Source of the DNA: Nereocystis luetkeana
Taxonomy: Eukaryota; Sar; Phaeophyceae; Laminariales; Laminariaceae
Direction: 5' to 3'
Assembly: GCA_031213475.1 (NCBI GenBank)
Contig: JARUPZ010000004.1
Location: 1,661,501 to 1,725,500, forward strand
Length of the DNA: 64,000 nucleotides
Shown here: positions 12,001 to 20,639 of the stretch, piece after piece
How positions within the stretch are numbered: the first letter of the stretch is position 1
How the letters are laid out: each line of letters opens with the position of its first letter
Made by a program: the position numbers and the translations under genes
The notes under the pieces: generated by a model
Seen by the model: the letters and a program-made list of their open reading frames with translations, nothing else
Databases searched by the model: none
Told to the model about the DNA's origin: nothing

Positions 12001-12182
12001 CACGAAGTTCAACTTTACGGCTGTAGCAATGCAACCTGACCCGTCCCGTGCTGTCCTTAACTGTGGCTTCCTTCCTATCCTTCGTGGTTGCGGCAGATCC
12101 GAATGCATCGGCCGAAGACGCGGTACCGCAGGCACCAAAAACCGCCTTCCAGCCGTGGGGAGCTAGCCAACCGCCGACGTAA
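38..12182 (+). CDS. Five-exon type I membrane protein with secreted N-terminus, unrecognised family
   Basis: Inferred exons: 38-307, 5613-5817, 8584-8893, 11080-11195 and 12097-12182 (987 nt, 328 aa). All junctions are GT-AG and the phases agree in order (0, 1, 2, 1). Residues 8-23 form a signal-peptide core (SPFLLSLLLL). The ectodomain has C34, a GCYE motif at 59-62, RPVYTK near 72-77 and PRWVIAQ near 99-105. Exon 3 gives a Val/Ser/Cys strand (VSVSCG), a Gly-rich run, an Arg cluster and an Asn/Ser-rich stalk. Residues 267-288 (starting WSWIVISACVIGL) form one hydrophobic helix, followed by a short Pro/Ala tail ending at TAA. The layout suggests a cell-surface protein, but I cannot name the family. 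Exon 2 could instead read on to a stop at 5870, giving a 175-aa secreted form. An extra exon from 11461 is possible. Exons 1, 4 and 5 are the most convincing. Confidence 0.6.
479..487. repeat. TA-CCWGG-TA palindrome, representative of a 25-copy dispersed motif
   Basis: Exact TACCAGGTA or TACCTGGTA occurs at starts 479, 889, 2635, 3270, 3371, 4094, 5403 (double), 6789, 8578, 14945, 15746 (double), 16137, 17024, 18500, 19729, 22624, 25731, 25930, 27660, 33659 (double), 49086 and 61007. The flanks are mostly unrelated, so the motif is not simply carried by a longer repeat. One-mismatch relatives occur near 17306, 18689, 24271, 32511 and 41112. Confidence 0.85.
1148..1226. repeat. Palindromic TTAA-type MITE (family R1), partial copy
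   Basis: Inverted arms carry the family core, with CTGCAGTCCCGTTTTGGGGA on the left and a matching TCCCTAAAACGGGACT on the right. The right end is shortened relative to the other copies. Confidence 0.7.
1282..1387. repeat. Palindromic TTAA-type MITE (family R1)
   Basis: The copy runs from TTAACCCTTTTAGAAC to GGTCCTAAAAGGGTCAA. The two halves are inverted copies of each other. The right TTAA has decayed to TCAA. Confidence 0.8.
2300..2450. repeat. Dispersed repeat R4 (GGCACTAT family), copy 1
   Basis: Shares ordered blocks with 2985-3245 and 6555-6720: ACCGGC, a GTTACTCCC-type block, CCAAGCGATT, GCAGGCACT, TAGCGGGCA and CCGGTACT. Confidence 0.65.
2732..2966. repeat. TA-type hairpin MITE (family R2) interrupted by an R1 element
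   Basis: The left end TATTATGGGGGACCATA and right end CTATGGTCCCCCGTAATA are the inverted termini of the R2 family. The interior is split by an R1 copy at 2756-2879, close to a TTAA in the R2 terminus. This dates R1 activity after this R2 insertion. Confidence 0.75.
2756..2879. repeat. R1 MITE nested inside an R2 MITE, with internal partial duplication
   Basis: The ACCGCAGTCCCG motif appears twice on the left (GTACCGCAGTCCCGATCTGG, then GTACCGCAGTCCCGTTTTGG) before the inverted right arm ending CTAAAAGGGTTAA. Confidence 0.75.
2985..3245. repeat. Dispersed repeat R4, copy 2
   Basis: Contains the same ordered blocks as the copies at 2300 and 6555, with an internal inverted segment (GTGGTCGCTATCTA and TAGATAGCGACAAC) around 3035-3110. 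Confidence 0.6.
3426..3522. repeat. Intact palindromic TTAA-flanked MITE (family R1)
   Basis: The cleanest copy. TTAACCCCTTTAGAACCGCA on the left mirrors GCGGTTCTAAAAGGGTTAA on the right, with exact TTAA at both ends and about 40-bp arms around a short spacer. TTAA target duplication and termini starting CCC are typical of piggyBac-type elements, so a piggyBac-derived MITE is my inference. Confidence 0.85.
3880..3970. repeat. Palindromic TTAA-type MITE (family R1)
   Basis: Starts TTAACCCCTTTAGGACCGCA and ends CTGCGGTTCTAAAAG. It is nearly identical to the copy at 3426 except that the last few bases and right TTAA are missing. Confidence 0.8.
4756..4815. repeat. Tandem duplication, 30 bp x 2
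   Basis: Two exact 30-bp units starting ACATCGTGTTTGAAAGCC. Confidence 0.9.
5089..5197. repeat. TA-type hairpin MITE (family R2)
   Basis: The left end TATTACGGCGGACCATAGTT is mirrored by AACTATGGTCCCCCGTAATA on the right. The interior holds the family core AAAAACCTGTACGTTTAACC. The element can fold as a near-complete hairpin of about 109 bp and carries no ORF. Confidence 0.85.
5403..5418. repeat. Double TA-CCAGG-TA-CCTGG-TA motif
   Basis: Two copies of the 9-bp palindrome share the central TA, as expected if one insertion landed in the TA created by another. Similar doubles occur at 15746-15761 and 33659-33674. Confidence 0.85.
6555..6720. repeat. Dispersed repeat R4, copy 3
   Basis: Shares GTGCCGGTA, CAAGCGCTTGCGCAGGCACT and TAGCGGGAAGCTGGCACTAT blocks with the copies at 2300 and 2985. 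Confidence 0.6.
6733..6848. repeat. TA-type hairpin MITE (family R2) containing a TACCTGGTA insertion
   Basis: Inverted orientation relative to 5089. Compared with the copy at 49884, it has 7 extra bases at 6789-6797. They convert a TA in the core into TA-CCTGG-TA without other loss. Confidence 0.85.
6870..6950 (+). repeat. tRNA-derived SINE-like element
   Basis: An A-box match TGGTTCAAGTGG lies at 6879-6890 and a B-box match GGTTCGAGCCC at 6924-6934, inside a T-arm with a perfect CTGGG/CCCAG stem. I could not pair an acceptor stem, so a functional tRNA is unlikely. An AT-rich tail follows. Confidence 0.5.
7558..7762. repeat. Dispersed repeat R5, copy 1
   Basis: Shares AATGCCGGGACGGAGCA, TCGGGTTTTCACCGACCAGG, CAAGCGCGAAGC and CTTGTGAGGCGG in the same order with copies at 8060, 36250 and 36492. 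Confidence 0.75.
8060..8231. repeat. Dispersed repeat R5, copy 2
   Basis: Same block order as the copy at 7558, about 480 bp downstream in the same orientation. It has a small internal duplication (AAGCGCGAAGCAAGCGC). Confidence 0.75.
8907..9200 (+). repeat. G-rich minisatellite just inside intron 3 of the first gene
   Basis: Three diverged units of about 90 bp carry a GGTGATT(T/C)GGATAACTCGGTT-like block near 8960, 9052 and 9165, with long G runs. The block resembles the 3' end of the upstream exon (GACAACTCCAGTTCG), so the array may derive from exon sequence. Confidence 0.6.
10178..10480. repeat. Foldback element with about 100-bp inverted arms
   Basis: The left arm (about 10180-10283) and right arm (about 10375-10478) are inverted copies. 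For example ACGGGAATATCCACGCG pairs with CGCGTGGATATTCCCGT, and GATCTGAAATTTTGACACGTG pairs with CACGTGCCAAAATTTCAGATC in overlapping pieces. The spacer is T/A-rich and noncoding. Confidence 0.8.
10841..10880 (+). repeat. (TCGGG)n microsatellite
   Basis: About eight TCGGG units with one TTCGG variant. Further isolated units precede it from 10790. Confidence 0.9.
11916..11921 (+). terminator. Possible poly(A) signal AATAAA
   Basis: AATAAA lies in the last intron of the first gene model. It would end a transcript that reads past the 11195 splice donor, so it could mark an alternative 3' end. Confidence 0.25.
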
Positions 12183-12779
12183 ACAAATCAAGCGGAAAAG
12201 CACCCACCCACGCAGTCGAGGCGGGCAACGACACTGAACCCCGCTCACCTGAAAGCTGCTGCTGCTCCACCGCTGCGTCCTCTATCCGGAATTTAGCGTC
12301 CGCTTGGACTCTCGGATGAGCTTCAAATTGAGCCTGTATTCCCGGACATGGTGGCAGCTCCGTTGCTACTGCGAGTCACGAGAACGGGTTGCCACTATAG
12401 CCCTAATACTGCTCGAGGAGGAGGGGAGCAACGCCTGTGACCATACCCGTCCGAAAGCCGTTGGTTTCCCGCTCCGGCCTCTTTCGGGAATATAGTAACC
12501 GTTGGGAAGTCTGACGTGAACATCAGAACGGGCGTTACATGCCCGGACGGGGTGGTGACCTGTGGTGTTCCTGTGAGTCGTGACACAGCAGAAGCTGCAT
12601 GCGCCAAACATACCGGGTGCGAAGCGTTGTTGACCATGGCGTGGTTCTTGCGCGGCCCTCGTCCGGTGGGGGTGGGGTTCTTGACGAGGTGGTTGGTCAG
12701 TGTGATGAACGTTGCGAGTGTTTTTGTTTGGTCGGGTTGATCTTGATCGGCCGTGGGAAGATGATGCAAATTTGATGCA
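12183..12779. other. Intergenic, nothing recognised
   Basis: Follows the TAA of the first gene. Short open frames on both strands lack splice-supported or family-like character. Confidence 0.4.
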
Positions 12780-13750
12780 ATCGACGTCTGAGGGTGGGTA
12801 GCGGTAACGTCGCGAGGTCTCTCGACTTTTGTCGTGGGGGGAAGAGAATCTCGCGAAGGTCTTGATCGTCGATGGTGGTGGTATGCTTGCGGGGTCTTGC
12901 GATCACGGTGATACCATCGCGAGGTGTTTGACCGAGGTGGTATTTTTCGAGGTCTGGTGATCGAGGGGTGGGGCGGGAGAGTCTCGCCAGGTTTTTAGTC
13001 GTGATGATATTACTGCCAGTTGTCGACCATGGAGAGGCGTAGCGCGAGGTCTTGCCTTGCTGGTGATGGGATCCTTGCGAAGTCTTGCTTTACGGTGGGG
13101 GGATCCTTGCGAGGTGTTTTGATCGGGAGGGGAGCGAATCTCGCGAGTGTTTTTCTTGAGGTCGTGGGGAGATGTCGCGAGGGTTTTTTTTCATGGGGTC
13201 GTGGTGGTATCGTTGAGAGCGTTTTAGTGTTCGTTCGTGGGTGTAGCCAGGCCAGGTCCTGATCTTTTGTGAGATATCGCGAGGTCTCGGTCGTTGTGAT
13301 ATACTTGATCGCGAGCTCTTGACCATATGGCGGAGATTCACGCGAGGTCTTGGTTTGATGGTGGCAGTGGTATTCTTGCGACGTCTTGGGTCGTTTTTTT
13401 GTGAGATATCGTGAGGTCTTGGTCGTAGCGGTACTTTGTTGCGAGATCGGGGTCATGGAGAAGATTTGTACGAGGTCTTGATGGTGGGGGGGGTGTGTCT
13501 TCGCGGGGTCGTGACAGTGGCGAAAAAAAAAAAACTACAACCACCCCGGTCGAAAAATAACTACATGTGGATGCAGCAATCAATACCGCCGGTGTGGATT
13601 TGTTAGGAGGCGTTGAAGGCGAGGGGACTTTCGCGAGGTCTTGGTGGTGGTGAGACTCTTGGGAGGGAGGCCTTGACCGTAAAAGGGGGGGGGGTGGGTG
13701 TCTCGAGAGGTTTGGGTTGGTGCCGAGATTCTTTGCGAGGTTCATGGTCG
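12780..13750. repeat. Degenerate GCGAGGTCTTG minisatellite
   Basis: Variants of TCGCGAGGTCTTG(A/G)TCG recur every 40-70 bases for almost 1 kb, each followed by a GTGGTGG-like block. Minus-strand open frames rich in Lys, Thr and Pro here are products of the repeat, not genes. Confidence 0.85.
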
Positions 13751-13974
13751 CGCAGCATTTGCGTGGTGATTTTGTCTGCTGACGGCGTGCACGCCGTAAG
13801 GCATACTAGATCATTACATGTCCGACTTGTGGAACAGGTTGTTTGGACGACTGTATGGCACTACTCTTGATTACGGTCTCCCGTGGTTGGGACGTGTCGC
13901 CTGCAGCAGGCGCGTCGAACGAAACAGTTTGACGAACTGTTTCCGTACTTTTAATACGAGCAGTGTAGAGCCAC

Positions 13975-13996
13975 CCACCCACCCACCCACCCACCG
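13975..13996 (+). repeat. (CCCA)n microsatellite
   Basis: About five CCCA/CACC units. Confidence 0.9.
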
Positions 13997-14059
13997 CCTT
14001 TAGCGCATGGAAATCCTTCACCCCTCGGACATATCATCTACAAATAATTCCCACAGTTC

Positions 14060-14220
14060 ATGATATAGATCTTTCAGGGCAGATATATCATCTATTCCCT
14101 ACCTTGTATAATCTATAGCTCATGTTGCCGGGTGGGAGCCGTATGATGTGGATGGTCCAGGATACGTTTCCTGAATGAGATCTGTGCTGTATAGATCCTG
14201 CACATCACCTCATAACGGCA
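14060..14220. repeat. Dispersed repeat R6, copy 1
   Basis: Shares TAGATCTTTCAGG, TTGCCGGGTGGGAGCC, GATCCTGCACA and ATAACGGCAG in order with 22585-22765 and 38690-38910. Looser matches occur at 17995-18180. Confidence 0.65.
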
Positions 14221-14221
14221 G

Positions 14222-14375
14222 GCTAGGATCTAGATGATCTATCTGTAGATAATATATCTGTAGATGATCTATCTGTAGACGACCCATCTGTAGATGATCT
14301 ATCTGTAGATGATATATCTGTAGGTGATCTATCTGTAGACGGTCTATCTGTAGATGATCTGTCTGTCCGAGGCGT
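14222..14375 (+). repeat. GATCTATCTGTAGATGAT minisatellite
   Basis: Around eight 18-bp units with single-base variants, starting directly at the end of the R6 repeat. The other strand reads as LQIDH repeats, which is an artefact of the array. Confidence 0.9.
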
Positions 14376-16930
14376 GGAGACAAGGTTGTGCCGTCTTTTT
14401 TATTGGACACGTAACAAATGTGCCATGAATTTTCCACGCACAACGAATAGCAGGTTATGATTGCAAGCAGCAAGCACACCACAGAATGAAAACCGTCGTG
14501 TGTAAAAAAGGTTGCGGCTGGAGCAAGGGGGAGCAAGGGGGCGAGGGTTTCCGAAGCGTCCGAAGCTCCGACGAAGGCGAGCGGGCCTCAGCACAAAGCT
14601 GAAAGGCAGGTGCTCCGCGTGTATGTTTCTTGGAGCAAACCGCGGTACTCTTCCAACTCGCTAGTGTGAGGTCGTATGCACCCGGTATGGCGGAGGGTAG
14701 AGAGCTGCTTATTAGCTAGGAACAGCGCCCGAGGCCGATTTACAAAACTGGTTTATGGTGGGTGATATATTACGATTTTATTTTTCTTCTTTCTCCCGCC
14801 TCTGTCTGTGTTACGTTGAGCGCGGCGTGGCGGCACGACGCTTGGAAAACGACGTATTGTAGTAGGACGTATTATAGTAGGTCTTCGCCTGGCGGAGTGT
14901 TTTTGTTGTTGTTTTTCTTTGCATTCCGTTGCGTTTCTATTAGATACCTGGTAGGCACTGCGAGCATGCCCATCCCTCGTGAGGTAGAGGGGTAGGCGCG
15001 TGGAGCTCAAGTAGGCACTACGAGTACATCCCTCGTGAGTTAGTAGCGATAGTAGTCCATGGGCTTGACCATGAAAAAAAAATAATATGGTCATGTCCCA
15101 TATAGGTAGTAGGCGCGTGGAGCGACAGTTGAAATAGTCACTCGAGTTGTGACACGCTTGCCGCTGTACCAAGTTACTGTTATGCGTTCGTTTCAAGGGT
15201 AGGCGTGGATAGCGTTGGCTGTATGGGGCACCGTTTCCTGTATTCACCTTTCATCTGGTAGGATCTTTCCGGGAAGTTTCCGGGAAGTTTGCGGTTCCTA
15301 GTATTACCGTAACGTGATGCCCATCTCGTGCGAAATTTTGCCCTCGGGTATGTTACGCCTCGTCGTACGTGGTGGGAGACATTGATTTCGTGTTGATATA
15401 CATATTATACGTATTTTCTATATACAATCCTGTTGTTTCCCTCCCCCACCGATTGTGAGTGGGTGCCTTTTCGCGTACCAATATAATATTAGATGTATGG
15501 TGCGTCCTTTCTATTTTTGTCCACTTTTTTTTTTTTTTTTTGAGTTGAGAGTGCCTTAAACCTCTCAGGACTTCGAAACGGAAAAAATCACGATCAAAAG
15601 TGACGGGTGACGGTTGCAGCTGCTACTGCGGCCACTTCGTGAATGTGTGATACATATATTGGGCGCACGGTGTCAAGAAACGTCAATTTGGCGTCCAGAC
15701 TCAATGTCCCATGCTTTCCCGACCTTTACGTAACACTCTATCGTATACCTGGTACCAGGTATGATTTTTGAGTTGGTCCCACTGTTGACCTGTGTTTCTT
15801 AACCCAATTTTCTTATGGTTCGTGCCGATCTGAGCACTACTATTTTTCTTCGACATATTGTTTCTTAACTGCCGGCGCCCACTGTACTCGTAGTGCAAAT
15901 TGGTTTCAGATTTGCGGCGCGAATAGTCGTGGGGCATGGGCGCAGCACGGTCCTTACCGTGGCACTGCTGCCCCTGGGTGCTCACTCGCGCGTAGGCGGT
16001 GCTTGATAATGCCAAAGTCATGACTGTTTTCGTCGCTACTTACTGCAGTATATCTGGGGAATCCCAAAGGGATTGGAGGTGTACGAAATATATATGTATG
16101 GTACGTAGCGCGTACAATACGTTGCCCTTTTTTATATACCTGGTATTTATTTTCCCGCCGGTTATGCGTGGGAGTCTGTGCGTTTCCGCGCACGAATAAC
16201 GCCTCCTTCTTAGGCGGTGATAGGGTGGAAGAGCATCACTAGCCCCCCCGGTGATGCAGCCTAATAGGATGATAGTGGACCCACGCTTTGTAAGCCGCGG
16301 CTAGGTTGTTATCGAAGACATGGCCGAACGGTGAGATATGTCAGTTGTCGTTTGTTGGTCATACAGTCTGCGATTCTGAAGTGGTTCTGTCTTTCTTTCT
16401 TTGCTGATCGACGGCTGCTTATCCTTCCTTCCCCCCTTCCTCCGTCCCTTCTTTTCTGATTCCGCCTCAACTTTTCGTGTTTTGTCAGACGTCGCTGTTT
16501 TTTTCGACTCGAAGAAGTGGTCATTCATCTCGTTTCTTTTGTTTGTCTGAGCGCGACGAAGTACTCGTGCGTGCTTCCTTCCCTCCTTCCTTGCTGCGAC
16601 TTTTTGTTTGGCGAGTATCATGTTGATCGATACGTGGGTGGATGGAGAGACGGACAGCTGGGTGGGTGGATATATATGTATATATATGTATTTTTTAATC
16701 ATCACTTTTACTTTCCAGCCTAACTCGTAGTAGGTTTTACCCTCGACGACCTTCTGGACAAGCCATCGTCACAGGTGTCTACCCTTTCCCCCCCCGGTAC
16801 GTGCCTTTATTTTTGTAGCGCATAGGGTTCAGCATTCCCACTGCTCGTCGATTTTCATCGAATGTAGCTAACTCACGCTCTCGCGCTTTCCGCTAATCAA
16901 TTTCTTTCATGCAAGAAAAAGCCCTTTTTA
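14376..16930. other. Gene-free stretch
   Basis: Contains a pair of TACCWGGTA motifs (14945 and a double at 15746), poly-T near 15525 and TTCC-rich tracts near 16425-16590. No exon-like segment was found. Confidence 0.4.
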
Positions 16931-16934
16931 CAAG

Positions 16935-17010
16935 CATGCACTCGGTGGGACTTGAACCCACGAAATTGATCTCGATAGGCACGCGGACGACCTACCGAGC
17001 CACCGGGGAT
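16935..17010 (-). repeat. tRNA-derived SINE-like element
   Basis: On the minus strand an A-box-like TGGCTCGGTAGG (16991-17002) precedes a B-box-like GGTTCAAGTCCC within a perfect GTGGG/CCCAC T-stem. The acceptor ends do not pair, arguing against a working tRNA. Confidence 0.5.
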
Positions 17011-17814
17011 ATATATATATATATACCTGGTATATATTAATAGTTTCTTTTAAATGTAAAATGTGGTTGGACGCAGGTAACAAAGGAGAGCGTGACATGT
17101 TGTGGTGATATCCCAGCAGGTATGACATTCATGTCGAATGCATGCCTACCTACCAGCAGGAAATCCGCTAGGATATCCTAGGATGGCGCAGATGCCGCAG
17201 ACGGATGCACGTATGTATGAGCATCATCGCCTCCTAGCGTTCTGACTGGCCTTGCTCGGTAAATCGATTACGTAGCGAGGTGTGATGGAGTGGTTGTTGT
17301 AAACCAGGTATACTACAGCAAGCAGGTTTTGTGGTATTTCTTGCAGGTTACTCCTAAATCCCTTTGGGACCGCTAATATGGCGACGAAAACAATGATAAC
17401 TTTGGTGTTTCCAACCATCTACGAGGGCAGCGTCAGCAGCGCACAACAGCGGTACGGGCAGGATCATGTCGCGCCCGTGCCCTTCGGCTCCTGGCATCGT
17501 GACTGGGAGATACCAATTAATTGTCATCATCGCCAAATCACGCGGTGGGCTTTGCAGATCCCCTTCTTTTGTTTCCGTCAAGTTCCCCCTCTGGACCCCC
17601 AAGAAGATTTAGAGGCAATCTCTGCTCCACCTGACTACTGACTAATCGGTACGGTGCTGCTAATAAGCGCCATCCGTGAATGTGAGATGTGGGAAATTTC
17701 TGCAGCCGCGATTCGCAGCTTGTTTCTGTTGCGCGGCCTTGACTACTGTAGGACACCCCGCTACCGCGAGACGCAATCTTTGTGTAAAATTTCACACATT
17801 GGACAGTTCATATC

Positions 17815-17990
17815 GGTTCAGATCAGATCAGTTCATATCATCAGACCATATCAGATTAGATCAGGTCAGATCAGGTCAGATCAGGTCATATCAGGTCAGA
17901 TGATCTCGTATCATATCATATCAGATCATATCATACCATATCAGACCAGATCAGATCAGATCAGATCAGATCATATCGGATCAGATGCCC
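17815..17990 (+). repeat. TCAGA/TCATA microsatellite
   Basis: About 175 bases of interleaved TCAGA, TCATA and TCAGG pentamers. It abuts a diverged R6 copy (GATCTAGGTCTTTCAGGACA at 17998), as the 14222 minisatellite does with its R6 copy. Confidence 0.9.
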
Positions 17991-18379
17991 GGTTCACGAT
18001 CTAGGTCTTTCAGGACAGATAAACTCCTGGTTTACTACGTCGTGTATATCAGTATAATTTATCTGCACGATCCCACTTCACAATGCTTACTGGGTGGGAC
18101 CTGTACGACACGGCTCTTTGCGCACCTCTGTGCAGGTTGTGTTCTAGATGCTGCGGATCTTCCACAAAATATCGTAACGGAAAACACAGGATCTAGACGG
18201 CCTACAAGTAAGTCGGGATCTGACCGATGCTTGCGCTTTGTGTGCGCAGTGATTCCGCACATTTCAGCGAAATCACGTCGCTTGGCCCACACCGTACGGG
18301 GGGGAGGTGGGGGATTGGCGCACACGCCTTGTCTCTGTATGTTAGCTACCCCTGCTCGCGGTCGCACGGTCTAAGCTGA

Positions 18380-19678
18380 CGTGCCGCCAATAATTCTTGC
18401 ATTCGGTTCGTGAGTCATGTGCGTGCTCGGCGTGCCCTACTGTACGTAAAAGAAGCAAAAGCGGCTCAAACACAAGAAGAAGTGGGCGTTTCAAGAGTGT
18501 ACCTGGTATGTAGGCGTGTCGCTTCAACTTTTTATACTCCTGTTTTTCGTTACGAATCGCCAGATAGATGGCGAGCTAAAGCGACAAACTCTTTCCTAGC
18601 ATATTATATGGACGTTGATATCGATACGTGTCTTTTGTGATGTACGGTCAATACGCACTGACACGAGTACATGAGTACGAGAGTAGTACCAGGTGTTATT
18701 ATTGTGGATTTTCGGGTAAATGTAATATGCTGATAGAGTACGAATCTGTCTTACTCGTAGTACGGTATATTGTATATCCAATGACTCACCAGAAGGAACG
18801 ATGCTGAGAACATTGTTAAAACGTTCCTAGATCATTGCACCTGGAAGAGAGCATTACAGCGATGCTGCCGTAGGACGGACTGATAGCCAACAGCCCGTAG
18901 AACCTATCTGCCCGTAGCATGGGTTTTGCACCGTACGGTCAGGCGAACATCAGCCCTACCTCGATCACTCCACTCCTCCCCATTTCGCTCCACTCCACTC
19001 CACTGCCCTCCTCTCCTCTCCTCTTCTTTTCTCTCCTCTGCACTGCTCTTCTTCTCTTGATCTCTGAGATCGACATTCTTTCCATATTGGCCACATAATA
19101 AGCGCCAATTTCAGACCATAGATTTTCTTCTTCTTCACAACAAGTAAGTGATCTTCACAGACACTTACTTCGGTGTCACCTCTGCCATCTCTCTGCACGG
19201 AGACAGCTAGCTGCCTCGACACATGCACCCTTATTTCACTCTTAGGAACTTGTTCCAAGGAATTTACCCCCGGCAACGTCGGTGCGGAAATCAAGTTGTA
19301 GAAGGGCAAACGCCAGACACAAAACGTATCACCTTCCTCACTTGATTCGCCAGCGGCTACTACAATATCTACAATATCTGAAGGATGAGAGCATTGCGAC
19401 TGAGCAAGTCAGGGTACATTTCAAGCAAGGCAGTAAACCCTGGCGCCACGGCGCTGCATGCAATACCGCTTCCCTCTGCCCGGCACACACACCGCCCTCT
19501 GTCCAACGCAAGCTGAGCGTCGGTGCGAAAGCGGGCACCATCCTGGCAGTCACGTTCGTTTGCCTTTCGTACCAAACCGTTTAGCTCTTTGATACCAACT
19601 CCAGCTACGGTAAAGGAGTACGCAGAATATAACATCTATCTGCAGCACCTACCACTGTGGTGGAAAAAGCTAATCTAT
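18380..19678. other. Gene-free stretch with CT-rich tract
   Basis: Holds a TACCTGGTA motif at 18500 and a CTCCT/CTCCA-rich tract at 18960-19060. Nothing coding is convincing. Confidence 0.4.
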
Positions 19679-19805
19679 TACATACAGGGGACCTTACTTA
19701 ATAGGACCTATGGTATACCTTAAAAACCTACCAGGTATGTATTTATCCATTTTTACCAACAATATTTGATCCTATTAAGCTTCATTCTTATGGTTCTCCG
19801 TAATA
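19679..19805. repeat. TA-type hairpin MITE (family R2) containing a TACCAGGTA insertion
   Basis: Shares the GGGGACC and TTAATAGGACCTATGGTATACC termini in overlapping pieces and the AAAAACCTA core. The motif at 19729-19737 sits at a TA next to, but not identical with, the one used in the copy at 6733. Confidence 0.8.
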
Positions 19806-20394
19806 GGCTCCTCACTTTTTGAAGAGGTCCTGCAACCCATTTTTACATAGATAAAAAAGTGAAAACTAAGCCCGATGGACATTCTATTCCACATTCTATA
19901 TAGTTTTTTTCTGCCCCGGAGAACGAGAGGAAACCCCTGCCCACACTTATTTCTAATGTTTTCGTGTACCGGTTCGAACCCGGTTCGTTTCTTCCACCTT
20001 GGTCGGGCCTGCATTCTATTCCATAGAGTATTATAGTAGTTATTAAACGAGCAATTTGAAAAACATACATGTGCGTCGAATCCAACGATAGCCCAGCAGA
20101 TACTGACTGTATGTAATGCTGTGCGTAGCTCTTCAGTTGCCAGGGTTGACAAATCTTTGCGCTGAAAAGCACGACCCCTGCCGTATATCACTGGATTTTC
20201 TCATTTCAGTGCGGTAACTGCCAGGGGGTGGGATCCCCGGCAATCGCTTTAGTAAGGGTATTCGAAGCACACGCCGGATATAAAACGATCTACTGTAGAT
20301 TATTTGCGTGCTAACCCCGCGGTTATGAAGTGTTGTGCAGGATCTGTACACTAGTCTGCTGTTGTTGTCGTACGCAGTACAGACCCATCGAGGC

Positions 20395-20637
20395 GTTCTA
20401 CGATGATACTAGAGGTTCACCCTAATATCGCTGAAGATCCCCACTTAAGGAGCTCCATACCTCACCCGAAAGCTGACTTCACCGAAATAAAATTGCATCC
20501 CGATTAGCAATCCCATGGCCCAAGTGAACGAAAACTTGATTTTTCGAAACAAGACCGACATTCCGACGATTCTGGGTTTAGGAGCTCCGTCATTCAGAAA
20601 ACCTTTTAGCGGAAATGTGCTACCTCTATCCCAGAAC
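20395..20637 (-). repeat. R3 MITE (TIR GTTCTACGATAGAGG), copy 1, inverted
   Basis: Ends GTTCTACGATG and CTATCCCAGAAC are inverted. The interior matches the other R3 copies in reverse complement, with GGAGCTCCATACCTCACCCG near the left end. Confidence 0.8.
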
Positions 20638-20639
20638 GC

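Noticed and set aside
13010..13745. Minus-strand frames of 135-148 codons
   Set aside because: They are translations of the GCGAGGTCTTG minisatellite.
14222..14375. CRISPR-like array
   Set aside because: Units are contiguous 18-bp repeats without unique spacers, in a eukaryotic context.
16935..17010. tRNA gene on the minus strand
   Set aside because: Same reason: a perfect T-stem but unpaired acceptor ends and no clear anticodon arm.
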